From JACRIM01 sp964605185 (GTDB lineage: Bacteria; Planctomycetota; Phycisphaerae; UBA1845; UTPLA1), in assembly GCA_964605185.1 (NCBI GenBank), contig CAZSBF010000115.1, positions 1-13,201 on the forward strand: DNA of 13,201 bases. The letters are read 5' to 3'. The notes beneath the pieces were generated by a model. It was not told where the DNA came from and made no database searches. It saw only the letters and a program-made list of their open reading frames with translations. Both the position numbers and the translations under genes were made by a program. Positions 1 through 6,162 of this stretch are shown here, piece after piece (the first letter of the stretch is position 1; every line of letters begins with the position of its first letter).

Positions 1-1150
1 CCCAGAAAACGGCGCGCGTGGCGGAGTAATTGCATATCAGACTGTCGGTGCTTCGGGTACCGGTGATACCCTGTTGGACGATCAGCGGCCCCGTGATGGT
101 GATGCTCGAGCGGTCTCTGTTGTTGTAGTTGATACGGCCACCAAGAATGACCGGGCCGTTGATGGTGACCGTGCAGTCGTCGGTGAGCACTTGAATGTCG
201 CTGCTCGACACAATCGCAGGGAAATCCTGGACGGCGGTTATGCTGATCGTTGACGAATCATCAAACTGGACAATGCCGCTTGCCACCAGGGTTCCGGTGA
301 GGTTTACGCCTGCTTGAACTCTAACGGCTCCGGCCGGCATGATGATGATGCGGCCGGGGTTTGTCGCCGACATGTCGATGGCATTGAGGTTCGCGGCATC
401 GGAGGCGGTAATGGTGGTACTCCCAAAACCCGTATAACCAGTGTAGGTCTTACCCTTGATGGTGTAGGACGAATACAGGGCGGGATTTCCGGCCGGAATT
501 GGTGTGACACTTGGCGCAAGGGAGGTCATGGAGATGGGCGGACCGGTTCCGGACCATAAGCACGTGGAACATGCGGAGAGTTTTCCATTGCAGAAACCGG
601 GGCCGCTCAGTGATGCGTTTGCATGGGCGTTGCCGTAGACCCTCTGAATTGCAGCAATTGCGAGGTTTCCACGGGATAGCACTGCATAGGGGATGTTCCA
701 TTTTCCCGTGAGGGGGACAATGACTTCGGCGGTAATCGATTTTTTCGCTCTTGGTGTCCCGTCTCCGTCGGTGGCGATTCCAAGCGCCGTGATTCGATAG
801 AGGTTGAGGTCCGACTTTGGCGGGCTCCACGCATCGGAGCGTTGTACGGTGACATCAAAGTAGTCGGTGGAGCCGTCGGGACTGACGCCGCTCATGGTCG
901 TCAGGTATTGGCCATAGGAAACCGTTGTTGGCGGATACATCAGGTAATGGGCGGCCGTGACGACACCCGAGCCAGCCACGTATCCGGCGCGCATGGCGCC
1001 GACATAATTGACGGCTTCCGGCATGACGGTGCTGTTGGCGTCGAGAAACGCGAGGCCCAGCGAGGTAGCAATCGCTGCGAAGCCAAGGATGACGACGAGG
1101 ATGTAAGCTCGTCGCTGTCGAATTCGGGCTGATCGAACGCGTGTTTCCAT
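1..1150 (-). CDS. GspK/PilX-like minor pseudopilin with a beta-helix-like C-terminal region (3' end cut by window)
   Basis: The frame is open from the ATG at 1150 to the window edge, 383 codons without a stop, so the C-terminus is missing. Residues 11-13 are basic (RQRR, 11-14), followed by a hydrophobic helix at about 15-36. Then comes an 'AMRAGYVAGSGV' stretch (52-63) like the 'AxxAAExGxxxA' helix after the membrane segment of PilX/GspK proteins. There is no FTLVE cleavage motif, so this is a pilin-assembly-type anchor rather than a classical prepilin. From about residue 265 onward, short hydrophobic/Gly/Asn-spaced strands recur (IIIMPAG, GTLVASG, TVTINGP, ITITGPL), suggesting a right-handed beta-helix. 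Four Cys (187, 194, 197, 326) could form disulfides. The gene starts 17 bases after the preceding pilin stop and is the last visible operon member. An in-frame ATG at 1162 is an alternative start, but AGGA directly abuts it. Confidence 0.75.
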   Translation of the reverse strand, partial: METRVRSARIRQRRAYILVVILGFAAIATSLGLAFLDANSTVMPEAVNYVGAMRAGYVAGSGVVTAAHYLMYPPTTVSYGQYLTTMSGVSPDGSTDYFDVTVQRSDAWSPPKSDLNLYRITALGIATDGDGTPRAKKSITAEVIVPLTGKWNIPYAVLSRGNLAIAAIQRVYGNAHANASLSGPGFCNGKLSACSTCLWSGTGPPISMTSLAPSVTPIPAGNPALYSSYTIKGKTYTGYTGFGSTTITASDAANLNAIDMSATNPGRIIIMPAGAVRVQAGVNLTGTLVASGIVQFDDSSTISITAVQDFPAIVSSSDIQVLTDDCTVTINGPVILGGRINYNNRDRSSITITGPLIVQQGITGTRSTDSLICNYSATRAVFW

Positions 1151-1167
1151 TCCGAGTCTCATTCCTG

Positions 1168-1899
1168 TCACAGTGCGGAGAAAGGCGCCGAGAGCACGGT
1201 CCCTACGAGATTTGTAAGGCCATCCCACGGGGAGATGGCCTTGCGGATTTTCCGCGTTGACCCCGGAAGCGGCGACGCCTGCGTCTCCGGATAGAAGAGA
1301 TAATCCGCGGGTGCCTTGGGGGCGGCGGCGGCGCGAAACGCCACGGGCGTTCCGGTGTTGTTTACAGTAAAAGTGACTTCAACCATTCGGGTTTGAACGC
1401 TCGATGCCTGGCCGGTGAAGGTAAGGCTCTCAATGTTCTCCGCCCAGACGACGGATTTCTTGTCCGCAGGAGGCATTGCCGCGGTCAGCAACGTTACGTC
1501 GGAGAAGGTGGCAGTCGACGCGGTCGTCGTGGGCGCTACGCCGTTTGCGGGCTGAAGAAAGTCGAGTACGACTTGCTTATTCGCGGAGTCGTATCGAAGT
1601 ACACCGGTCTCGTAGAGATTGAGGCTGTCATCGCCGGATGTATCCGCCATCCAGAGGGAGACGGCATTGGGCGTGACCTGGCCGACACCGCGGGACTCGC
1701 GAATGACCTTTGTCATTTGGAATGAGGCGTAATGACCGGCGGTCTTGGTTTCGGTGACGGAGCGCGAGGTCAGGCTGGCGTTGCTGACGGCGGAGACAAA
1801 AGTCGCGCCGGCGGTGGCGACGAGGGCGGTAATCGTCGCCGCGACGAGCAACTCGACCATGGTGAAGGCACGAAAACTGTGTATCGACTTGTGTGTCAT
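1168..1899 (-). CDS. GspJ/PilW-like minor pseudopilin
   Basis: This encodes 243 residues with a prepilin N-terminus: a short basic leader, then A11|F-T-M-V-E16 and a hydrophobic helix to about residue 38. Prepilin peptidase would cut after Ala11 and methylate Phe12, and Glu16 is the conserved Glu+5. The globular part (about 40-240) is beta-rich and has the late 'TRMVEVTFTVNN' strand (residues about 170-181) typical of PilW/GspJ-like minor pilins, which help initiate the pseudopilus. An AGGA at 1909-1912, 9 bases upstream, supports the start. This site lies in the last codons of the upstream pilin gene, whose stop is 5 bases before this start, so the two are probably translationally linked. 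Assignment to J rather than another minor pilin rests on size and gene order. Confidence 0.85.
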   Translation of the reverse strand: MTHKSIHSFRAFTMVELLVAATITALVATAGATFVSAVSNASLTSRSVTETKTAGHYASFQMTKVIRESRGVGQVTPNAVSLWMADTSGDDSLNLYETGVLRYDSANKQVVLDFLQPANGVAPTTTASTATFSDVTLLTAAMPPADKKSVVWAENIESLTFTGQASSVQTRMVEVTFTVNNTGTPVAFRAAAAPKAPADYLFYPETQASPLPGSTRKIRKAISPWDGLTNLVGTVLSAPFSAL

Positions 1900-1904
1900 G
1901 GCAT

Positions 1905-2429
1905 TTAGTCCTCTCGGGCCGAGATACGGACCAGTTTGACCAGTACAGCATTTCCATCCTTCACCAGGACGGTAATTCGAGCGAGGCTGTTGGTATCGCT
2001 CGCGGTCTGGTTGGGAAACGCGATGTACTGAACCGAGACTTCGCGATACATGTTGGTGAACGCGGAGTCGGTAATGGTCTGGTTCTTGTAGTCCTTGAGT
2101 CCGGTGGAGACCTCGGTATAGCCGTGGTAGTCGTCGACGTTGTCGAAGAGTGAGCGATTGGTTTCTCCCGAGTCGGGGCCCGGCGACGCGGTGCGGGTGC
2201 CGGGCTCAAAAAATGGGTGAGCGAGGATCTCTTCCATGAGGGCTTGGCCGAGCGCCGAGGCGTTTTCGAGTCGGGCAGCTTCATTGGCCTGTTGGACGCC
2301 GGCGGCAAATGGGAGCGCGGCGGTCGCGGTGACGATGGTGAGGATCGTCGCGGCGATGAGGGCCTCGACCAGCGAGAAGGCGCGACGTTGCGTGCCCGGA
2401 TGGCCGTATGGATTTCTGGGTTGTGTCAT
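1905..2429 (-). CDS. GspI/PilV-like minor pseudopilin
   Basis: This encodes 174 residues with a 17-residue leader ending in RRA, then F18-S-L-V-E22 and a hydrophobic helix (about 20-42). That is a type IV prepilin/pseudopilin N-terminus of the PilV/GspI kind, with 'FSLVEALIAATIL' as the diagnostic stretch. The helix continues into 'NASALGQALMEEILAHPFF', matching the long alpha-1 with 'A..lA...mEe.la' seen in GspI/PilV. A TTG at 2447 could extend it by six residues, but I chose the ATG at 2429 because GGAAG (2437-2441) sits 7 bases before it. It is first in the compact minor-pilin group (5-base and 17-base gaps downstream). It is separated from the major pilin upstream by 197 bases with strong inverted repeats. 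It would act as a minor subunit at the pseudopilus tip in the inner membrane. Confidence 0.85.
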   Translation of the reverse strand: MTQPRNPYGHPGTQRRAFSLVEALIAATILTIVTATAALPFAAGVQQANEAARLENASALGQALMEEILAHPFFEPGTRTASPGPDSGETNRSLFDNVDDYHGYTEVSTGLKDYKNQTITDSAFTNMYREVSVQYIAFPNQTASDTNSLARITVLVKDGNAVLVKLVRISARED

Positions 2430-2530
2430 CGTGCTGCTTCCATTCAAGCGGCGGATTCAGGAACCACGGTGAAACCTACAATACGATTTCCGTCTTTCGT
2501 ACCCCTCGAATGCACCAGGACTCCCATAAG

Positions 2531-2585
2531 TTCGCGAGACCGGTAAGCCTGACGAAAAACGTCCAGCGCCGACCGGTCTCGCGAA
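2531..2585 (-). promoter_or_regulatory. 14-bp perfect inverted repeat in the minor-pilin leader
   Basis: The 14 bases at 2531-2544 are the exact reverse complement of 2572-2585, with a 27-base loop. The loop holds a smaller hairpin around a five-T loop (about 2549-2565). No T-run follows on either strand, so this is not a standard intrinsic terminator. It lies in the transcript leader between the second major pilin and the GspI-like gene. A structural or regulatory role (mRNA stabiliser, attenuator, processing site) is inference. Confidence 0.5.
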
Positions 2586-2610
2586 AAGGACGTCCGAGCA
2601 AATCGGACGT
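2583..2610 (-). terminator. Hairpin terminator/attenuator after the second major pseudopilin
   Basis: An 8-bp stem (2590-2597 with 2603-2610) and a 5-base loop begin 17 bases after the pilin stop codon. On the minus strand the stem is followed by CCTTTTC, a moderate U-tract. On the plus strand it is followed by five T, so it could work in both directions. Genes of the same cluster lie downstream in the same orientation, so partial termination that lowers minor-pilin expression is a reasonable inference. Confidence 0.5.
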
Positions 2611-2626
2611 TTTTCATGCGAAGGAC

Positions 2627-3070
2627 TTAATAGGTGTCGTGGGCGACGCCGCTGGTGGTGCCGGCATCGTTGGCCTTGAAGTCCCCGGTCGAATCGTCGT
2701 AGAACCAAGCCTTGTTCGCGGCGGCCGCGCCATTGGTCACGTCATTGCCGGATCCGCCGACCGTGAACGGGTTGTTGGGAATTCGGTTGAGGTAGGGACC
2801 GTATTTGCCGGTGGCGGCGTTGATGGTTCCATCCGGGTCCGTCTTCTTGGTCATCGCATCGACGAAATTGGCAAGCGTGGGGATCGTTCCATTGTGGTGT
2901 TGTTTGTACAGGGTGATTTGCTTGCGAATGGTCTGCAGATTGTCCTGGCAGGCGGAGACTTTTGAGTCGGTGCTGGCGTCGGAGAACTGCGGGATCACGA
3001 CGGCCGCGAGAATGCCGAGAATGATCACGACGATCAAGAGCTCGACGAGCGTGAATGCATTTCGCTTCAT
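2627..3070 (-). CDS. GspG-like major pseudopilin, paralogue 2
   Basis: This encodes 147 residues. A very short leader (MKRNA) precedes F6-T-L-V-E10 and the hydrophobic helix LLIVVIILGILAAVVIPQF, the textbook GspG/type IV pilin N-terminus. The soluble part has 'NLQTIRKQITLYKQHHNG' as the end of alpha-1, then 'GPYLNRIPNNPF' and 'KAWFYDDSTGDFKAN', the conserved GspG C-terminal pattern (W-Y-x-x-x-x-G). GspG homologues form the shaft of the type II secretion pseudopilus. The ATG at 3070 is preferred over one 12 codons upstream because AAGGA (3080-3084) lies 9 bases before it. It is about 82% identical to its neighbour at 3341-3793 over 144 aligned residues. It differs mainly at residues 30-37, where it carries a Cys that the other lacks. 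Its own hairpin follows 17 bases after the stop. Confidence 0.9.
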   Translation of the reverse strand: MKRNAFTLVELLIVVIILGILAAVVIPQFSDASTDSKVSACQDNLQTIRKQITLYKQHHNGTIPTLANFVDAMTKKTDPDGTINAATGKYGPYLNRIPNNPFTVGGSGNDVTNGAAAANKAWFYDDSTGDFKANDAGTTSGVAHDTY

Positions 3071-3277
3071 GGTGTGCGTTCCTTTTTTCCTGGCGTGACT
3101 ATTCATTCGAACTCGTTCGCGTGCTTCGCCGCTTCCGCGCGATGCGGGAAGCGGTTCGCGAGCGTGGGTTTCTCGAATGCATATCGGGAAACCGGCATGG
3201 AGGCTTCATTCACGACGGTGGCAGGATGGCGGAAACACGGGTTAGTGGACGTTCCCAAAGCCGCGGCGCAAGAAAAA
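3071..3277 (-). other. Intergenic leader of the second major pseudopilin
   Basis: About 200 bases separate the upstream terminator from this pilin's start. I see no convincing coding sequence. The leader contains a 7-bp inverted repeat (3130-3136 with 3147-3153) and the AAGGA ribosome binding site. No clear sigma-70 or sigma-54 promoter could be assigned, although a promoter is expected here because a strong terminator lies just upstream. Confidence 0.4.
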
Positions 3278-3310
3278 GAGTCGGCGTGATCGTGGCGATC
3301 ACGCCGACTC
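3271..3310 (-). terminator. Strong intrinsic terminator after the first major pseudopilin
   Basis: A perfect 15-bp GC-rich stem (3278-3292 with 3296-3310) with a 3-base loop is followed on the minus strand by TTTTTCT (3277-3271). It begins about 30 bases after the stop codon at 3341. The plus strand has no T-run after the stem, so it acts on leftward transcripts. This is the clearest terminator in the window, and it implies that the first major pilin is made largely as a single-gene transcript. Confidence 0.9.
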
Positions 3311-3340
3311 CTGGATGAACTTAGACCGTAATCGTGCGAC

Positions 3341-3793
3341 TTACAGCGTGTCGTGAGCGACACCGTTGGTGGAGCCGCCGTTGTTGGCCTTGAAGCCGCC
3401 CGTGGCAGCATCGTAGAACCAAGCCTTATTCGCAGCGGCAGCGCCGGCGGTCACGTCATTGCCCGTGCCACCGACGGTGAAGGGGTTATTCGGGATTCGC
3501 TGGAGGTATGGACCGAACTTGCCGGTGGCGGCGTTGATGGTGCCGTCGGCGTCGGTCTTCTTCGTCATTGCGTCGACGAAGTTCGCCAGCGTCGGATAGG
3601 TTCCGTTGTGCTGGAGTTTATAGAGGTCGATCTGACCCCGGATGGTCTGGAGGTTGGTGGTCAACGAAGCCAGTCGGGCATCCGTGCTGGCATCGGAGAA
3701 CTGCGGAATCACCACCGCGGCGAGGATGCCGAGGATGATCACGACGATCAGCAGTTCGACGAGTGTGAAGGCATTGTGCCGTGCGCGATTCAT
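3341..3793 (-). CDS. GspG-like major pseudopilin, paralogue 1
   Basis: This encodes 150 residues: leader MNRARHNA, then F9-T-L-V-E13 and the hydrophobic helix ending VVIPQF. It is a GspG-type major pseudopilin. The soluble part carries 'NLQTIRGQIDLYKLQHNG', 'GPYLQRIPNNPF' and 'KAWFYDAATGGFKAN'. A longer reading from 3895 would put 34 extra residues before the leader. The ATG at 3793 is the real start because GGAG (3802-3805) lies 8 bases before it and prepilin leaders are short. It is first in the leftward pilin cluster and is closed by a strong terminator, suggesting high-level separate expression as the shaft subunit. It differs from its downstream paralogue at 26 of 144 aligned positions. 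The inferred site is the inner membrane and periplasm; no GspE, F, D or L gene is visible. Confidence 0.9.
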   Translation of the reverse strand: MNRARHNAFTLVELLIVVIILGILAAVVIPQFSDASTDARLASLTTNLQTIRGQIDLYKLQHNGTYPTLANFVDAMTKKTDADGTINAATGKFGPYLQRIPNNPFTVGGTGNDVTAGAAAANKAWFYDAATGGFKANNGGSTNGVAHDTL

Positions 3794-4058
3794 TGTTTTT
3801 ACTCCGGTTGGCGACGCTTGATTGTGCGTTGCCGCAGGTCCATCCAAAGGTTGAAAGTCTCGGGTGGCCGATTCGATCCGGTTTCCCCCGACCACCGCCC
3901 GGAACCACTAACGTGGATCTCGTCCATCGAGCGGTAGGTCGTCCCCCCTATCGGGTTACTGGGGGAATCCCTTTAGCAAGCGCAGGCCGTGCCTGTGCAA
4001 TCATGCACGCGGGTTTGTGGCTAGTTCGATAATTAGTTGGTTCGCGGGAGCGATCGCG
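3794..4058 (-). other. Intergenic leader/promoter region of the pseudopilin cluster
   Basis: These 265 bases lie between the deaminase stop and the first pilin. They contain the GGAG ribosome binding site and several short inverted repeats: 3983-3987 with 3991-3995, 3995-3999 with 4004-4008, and a run of C's pairing with a run of G's around 3945-3965. I expect the cluster's promoter here but cannot fix its boxes. No coding sequence is apparent. Confidence 0.4.
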
Positions 4059-4496
4059 TCACACGCCAATGTCTTCGTTCCATAACTCGGGCCTGGCGGC
4101 GATGAAATCGTTCATTAATTGGATGCAGGTCGGGTCATTCAGGATGGTGAGGGTGACGCCGCGGGAACGGACGTAGTCTTCGGGGCCTTTGAACGTGGTG
4201 TTCTCTCCGATGACGATTCTCGGAATCTTGTAGAGTAATGCGGTGCCGCTGCACATGTCGCATGGAGAGAGTGTGGAGTAAAGCGTGGCGCGGTTGTAGT
4301 CCTTCGCGGTGAGGCGGCCGGCGTTCTCAAGGCAGTCCATTTCGGCGTGAAGGATGGCGCTGCCCTTCTGGACGCGGCGATTGTGGCCGCGGCCGACGAT
4401 TTTCCCATCAATGACGAGCACGGAACCGATGGGGATTCCGCCTTCTTTGAGGCCTTGTCTTGCTTCGTCGATTGCCGCCTGAAGGAATGGATCCAT
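4059..4496 (-). CDS. Cytosine deaminase-like nucleoside/base deaminase (yeast Fcy1-type)
   Basis: This encodes 145 residues of the zinc-dependent cytidine/deoxycytidylate deaminase fold. H50-A-E52 supplies a zinc ligand and the proton-shuttling Glu, and P78-C79-D-M-C82 supplies the other two zinc ligands. Beyond these motifs it resembles yeast cytosine deaminase closely: KEGGIPIG, GRGHN (N39, matching the substrate-binding Asn), QKGSAxLH, LYSTLSPCDMCSG, and a C-terminal W-x-EDIG whose Asp (D142) matches the substrate-contacting Asp of Fcy1. The likely reaction is cytosine to uracil plus ammonia in the cytoplasm (pyrimidine salvage). Substrate choice is inferred from similarity remembered, not searched. 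A GAGG at 4503-4506, 6 bases upstream, supports the start. The gene stands alone, divergent from the membrane protein to its right. Confidence 0.88.
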   Translation of the reverse strand: MDPFLQAAIDEARQGLKEGGIPIGSVLVIDGKIVGRGHNRRVQKGSAILHAEMDCLENAGRLTAKDYNRATLYSTLSPCDMCSGTALLYKIPRIVIGENTTFKGPEDYVRSRGVTLTILNDPTCIQLMNDFIAARPELWNEDIGV

Positions 4497-4580
4497 GTTC
4501 GTCCTCTATCAATGACCGATGCGTCCCGTAACGGGGAGACAAATGGTAGCGGGGCGCATGAGGCGTCGATAGTAGCGACG

Positions 4581-6098
4581 ATGGGGGAATCTCAAGCAAC
4601 TTCGCGTCGCATGTATCTGGGGCTGTTTCTGTCGATCTGGCTTGGGCTGTCGGCGGTCGGCCGGGAGCGGATGCTTCGTGATCCGGGGACGTTCTGGCAT
4701 ACGGTCGTGGGGGATCGAATACTCGCGGCAGGGACGGTGCCGACTCAAGACGAGTTCAGCTCGACGTGCGGCGGGCAGCGGTGGTTTGCGCAGCAGTGGC
4801 TTGGCGAAGTGGTCATGTCGCTGGTGCACCGCATTGGCGGATTGGATGGATTGCTGACGGGGACGGCGATCCTCATTGCGATGATCTATGCCGGAATCGG
4901 GGCGCGATTGCGCGAGGCCGGATTGAGCGCGCCGGTTTGCATTGTGTTGACGATGTTGGCGCTGGCAGCGAGCGCGTATCACTTTTTTCCACGGCCGCAC
5001 CTTGGGACGCTTGCCGGGATCTATCTTTGCTATTCGATATTGTGCGATGTGGATTCGGGGCATGCGCCGTGGGCGCGGGCGCTGGTGTTACCCGTTGTCA
5101 TGGTTTTCTGGACAAACATCCACGGCGGTGCGATGGGCGGGGTGTTGACAGTCTTGGTGGTCAGTGCTGGTTGGCTTGCGTCTTCGTGGTTTAGAGTGGC
5201 TGGCAAGAAGCTGACTTCGCGGCAGGTGGTGATGGTCGGCGTGATGGCGGGGGGATGTGTCGCTGCGGTGTTGGTGAATCCCTATGGGGCCGCATTGCCG
5301 GCGCTGTGGATCGGGCTGATGGGGTCGGACGTCTTGCCGCGGTTGATGATTGAACATGCTCCGCTTGAGTTGTTGTCGGTGGATGGTTTGATGGTGGGAC
5401 TGGTGGCTACGGCCTATGGCGTGATTCTGGTTCGGGCGTGGCCTTCGAAGCGTCGGGTGACGTGGCTTGTGCCGCTGGTGTGGCTGGTGATGGCGGTGTC
5501 GCGCGTGCGGCATGGACCGTTGTTTGCGATTACCGCAACGCTGGCAATCGCGGAAATGGCGCCTTATGCGAGACTTGGATCGCTGGTGGAGGCGTTCAGG
5601 CGTGAGACTGTACGCGAAGGGATGATGAGGAATAGAGGGGTGTGGCCGGCGTTGGCGTTGTTTGGGGCGCTTGTGATGCAAGGAGCGGGCGTGGAAGCGC
5701 CGGTCGTGGGGCACGGTTGGGCGAGGCCGCCGAAGGGGTATTGGCCGACTCAAACAGTGGAGGCGCTGGCGTCGCGAGCACGGAGCGGAAATCCTCGTGT
5801 GTTTAACGACATGTTGTTCGGCGGCTACCTGATCTATCACACGCCGGAGGTGCCGGTGTATTTGGATGATCGGTGTGAGCTGTATGGCGACTCCGGATTG
5901 TGGAACTATGCGAGGGCCTGCGCTGATCCGGCGTATTTCGATGCAATGGCGCACTATGAGGGGATCGATACGGCGCTGGTGATTGCGAACACGATGCTCG
6001 ATGGGCATCTGGCGCGAAGCCCGGCGTGGGTGAGGGTGGCGGGTGATATTGCGTCTTCGTTATATGCACGGTCCGCAATGGGAAGACGCGGTGGCTGA
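4581..6098 (+). CDS. Polytopic membrane protein, GT-C-glycosyltransferase-like
   Basis: From the ATG at 4581 this encodes 505 residues with roughly nine to ten hydrophobic segments (for example about 11-26, 92-108, 117-135, 142-155, 165-180, 186-203, 216-232, 267-285, 294-306, 352-368). The first external loop has 'RDPGTFWHT...GDRIL...GTVPTQDEFS', with acidic residues D34, D45 and D57-E58. That layout is shared by bacterial GT-C-like proteins, whose catalytic Asp sits in this loop. The C-terminal part (about 405-497) has 'RVFNDMLFGGYLIY', 'YLDDRCELYG' and 'YEGIDTALV', the soluble tail common to this family. The molecular function is unproven; lipid-linked sugar transfer is one possibility. 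The start is uncertain: in-frame ATGs at 4512 and 4611 also exist and none has a good ribosome binding site. I chose 4581 because it leaves 84 bases between divergent genes. Confidence 0.72.
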   Translation: MGESQATSRRMYLGLFLSIWLGLSAVGRERMLRDPGTFWHTVVGDRILAAGTVPTQDEFSSTCGGQRWFAQQWLGEVVMSLVHRIGGLDGLLTGTAILIAMIYAGIGARLREAGLSAPVCIVLTMLALAASAYHFFPRPHLGTLAGIYLCYSILCDVDSGHAPWARALVLPVVMVFWTNIHGGAMGGVLTVLVVSAGWLASSWFRVAGKKLTSRQVVMVGVMAGGCVAAVLVNPYGAALPALWIGLMGSDVLPRLMIEHAPLELLSVDGLMVGLVATAYGVILVRAWPSKRRVTWLVPLVWLVMAVSRVRHGPLFAITATLAIAEMAPYARLGSLVEAFRRETVREGMMRNRGVWPALALFGALVMQGAGVEAPVVGHGWARPPKGYWPTQTVEALASRARSGNPRVFNDMLFGGYLIYHTPEVPVYLDDRCELYGDSGLWNYARACADPAYFDAMAHYEGIDTALVIANTMLDGHLARSPAWVRVAGDIASSLYARSAMGRRGG

Positions 6099-6162
6099 TT
6101 CTCGCTCGGTTGGATTTCATCTGCGATGCCGTTAGGCTACCGGCCTTTCGAGTGGACGCGCG

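Noticed and set aside
3978..4005. A sigma-54-like -24/-12 element upstream of the first pilin (GG and TTGC on the minus strand)
   Set aside because: The GG-to-GC spacing is 9 or 14 bases where 10 is required, so the match is not acceptable.
2430..4058. A cyclic-di-GMP riboswitch in one of the pilin leaders
   Set aside because: I looked for the conserved GEMM-I core around the GAAA loop and the GACGCAAAGCC-like segment, and none of the three leaders shows it.
4347..4580. A longer N-terminus for the GT-C-like protein, starting inside the deaminase gene
   Set aside because: It would overlap the divergent deaminase by 150 bases and add a low-complexity hydrophilic tail before the first helix.
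5088..6008. A 306-codon open frame on the minus strand inside the GT-C-like gene
   Set aside because: The predicted protein is dominated by Arg, His, Pro and Gln, which is typical of antisense reading of a GC-rich gene. The plus strand has clear membrane helices and family motifs.
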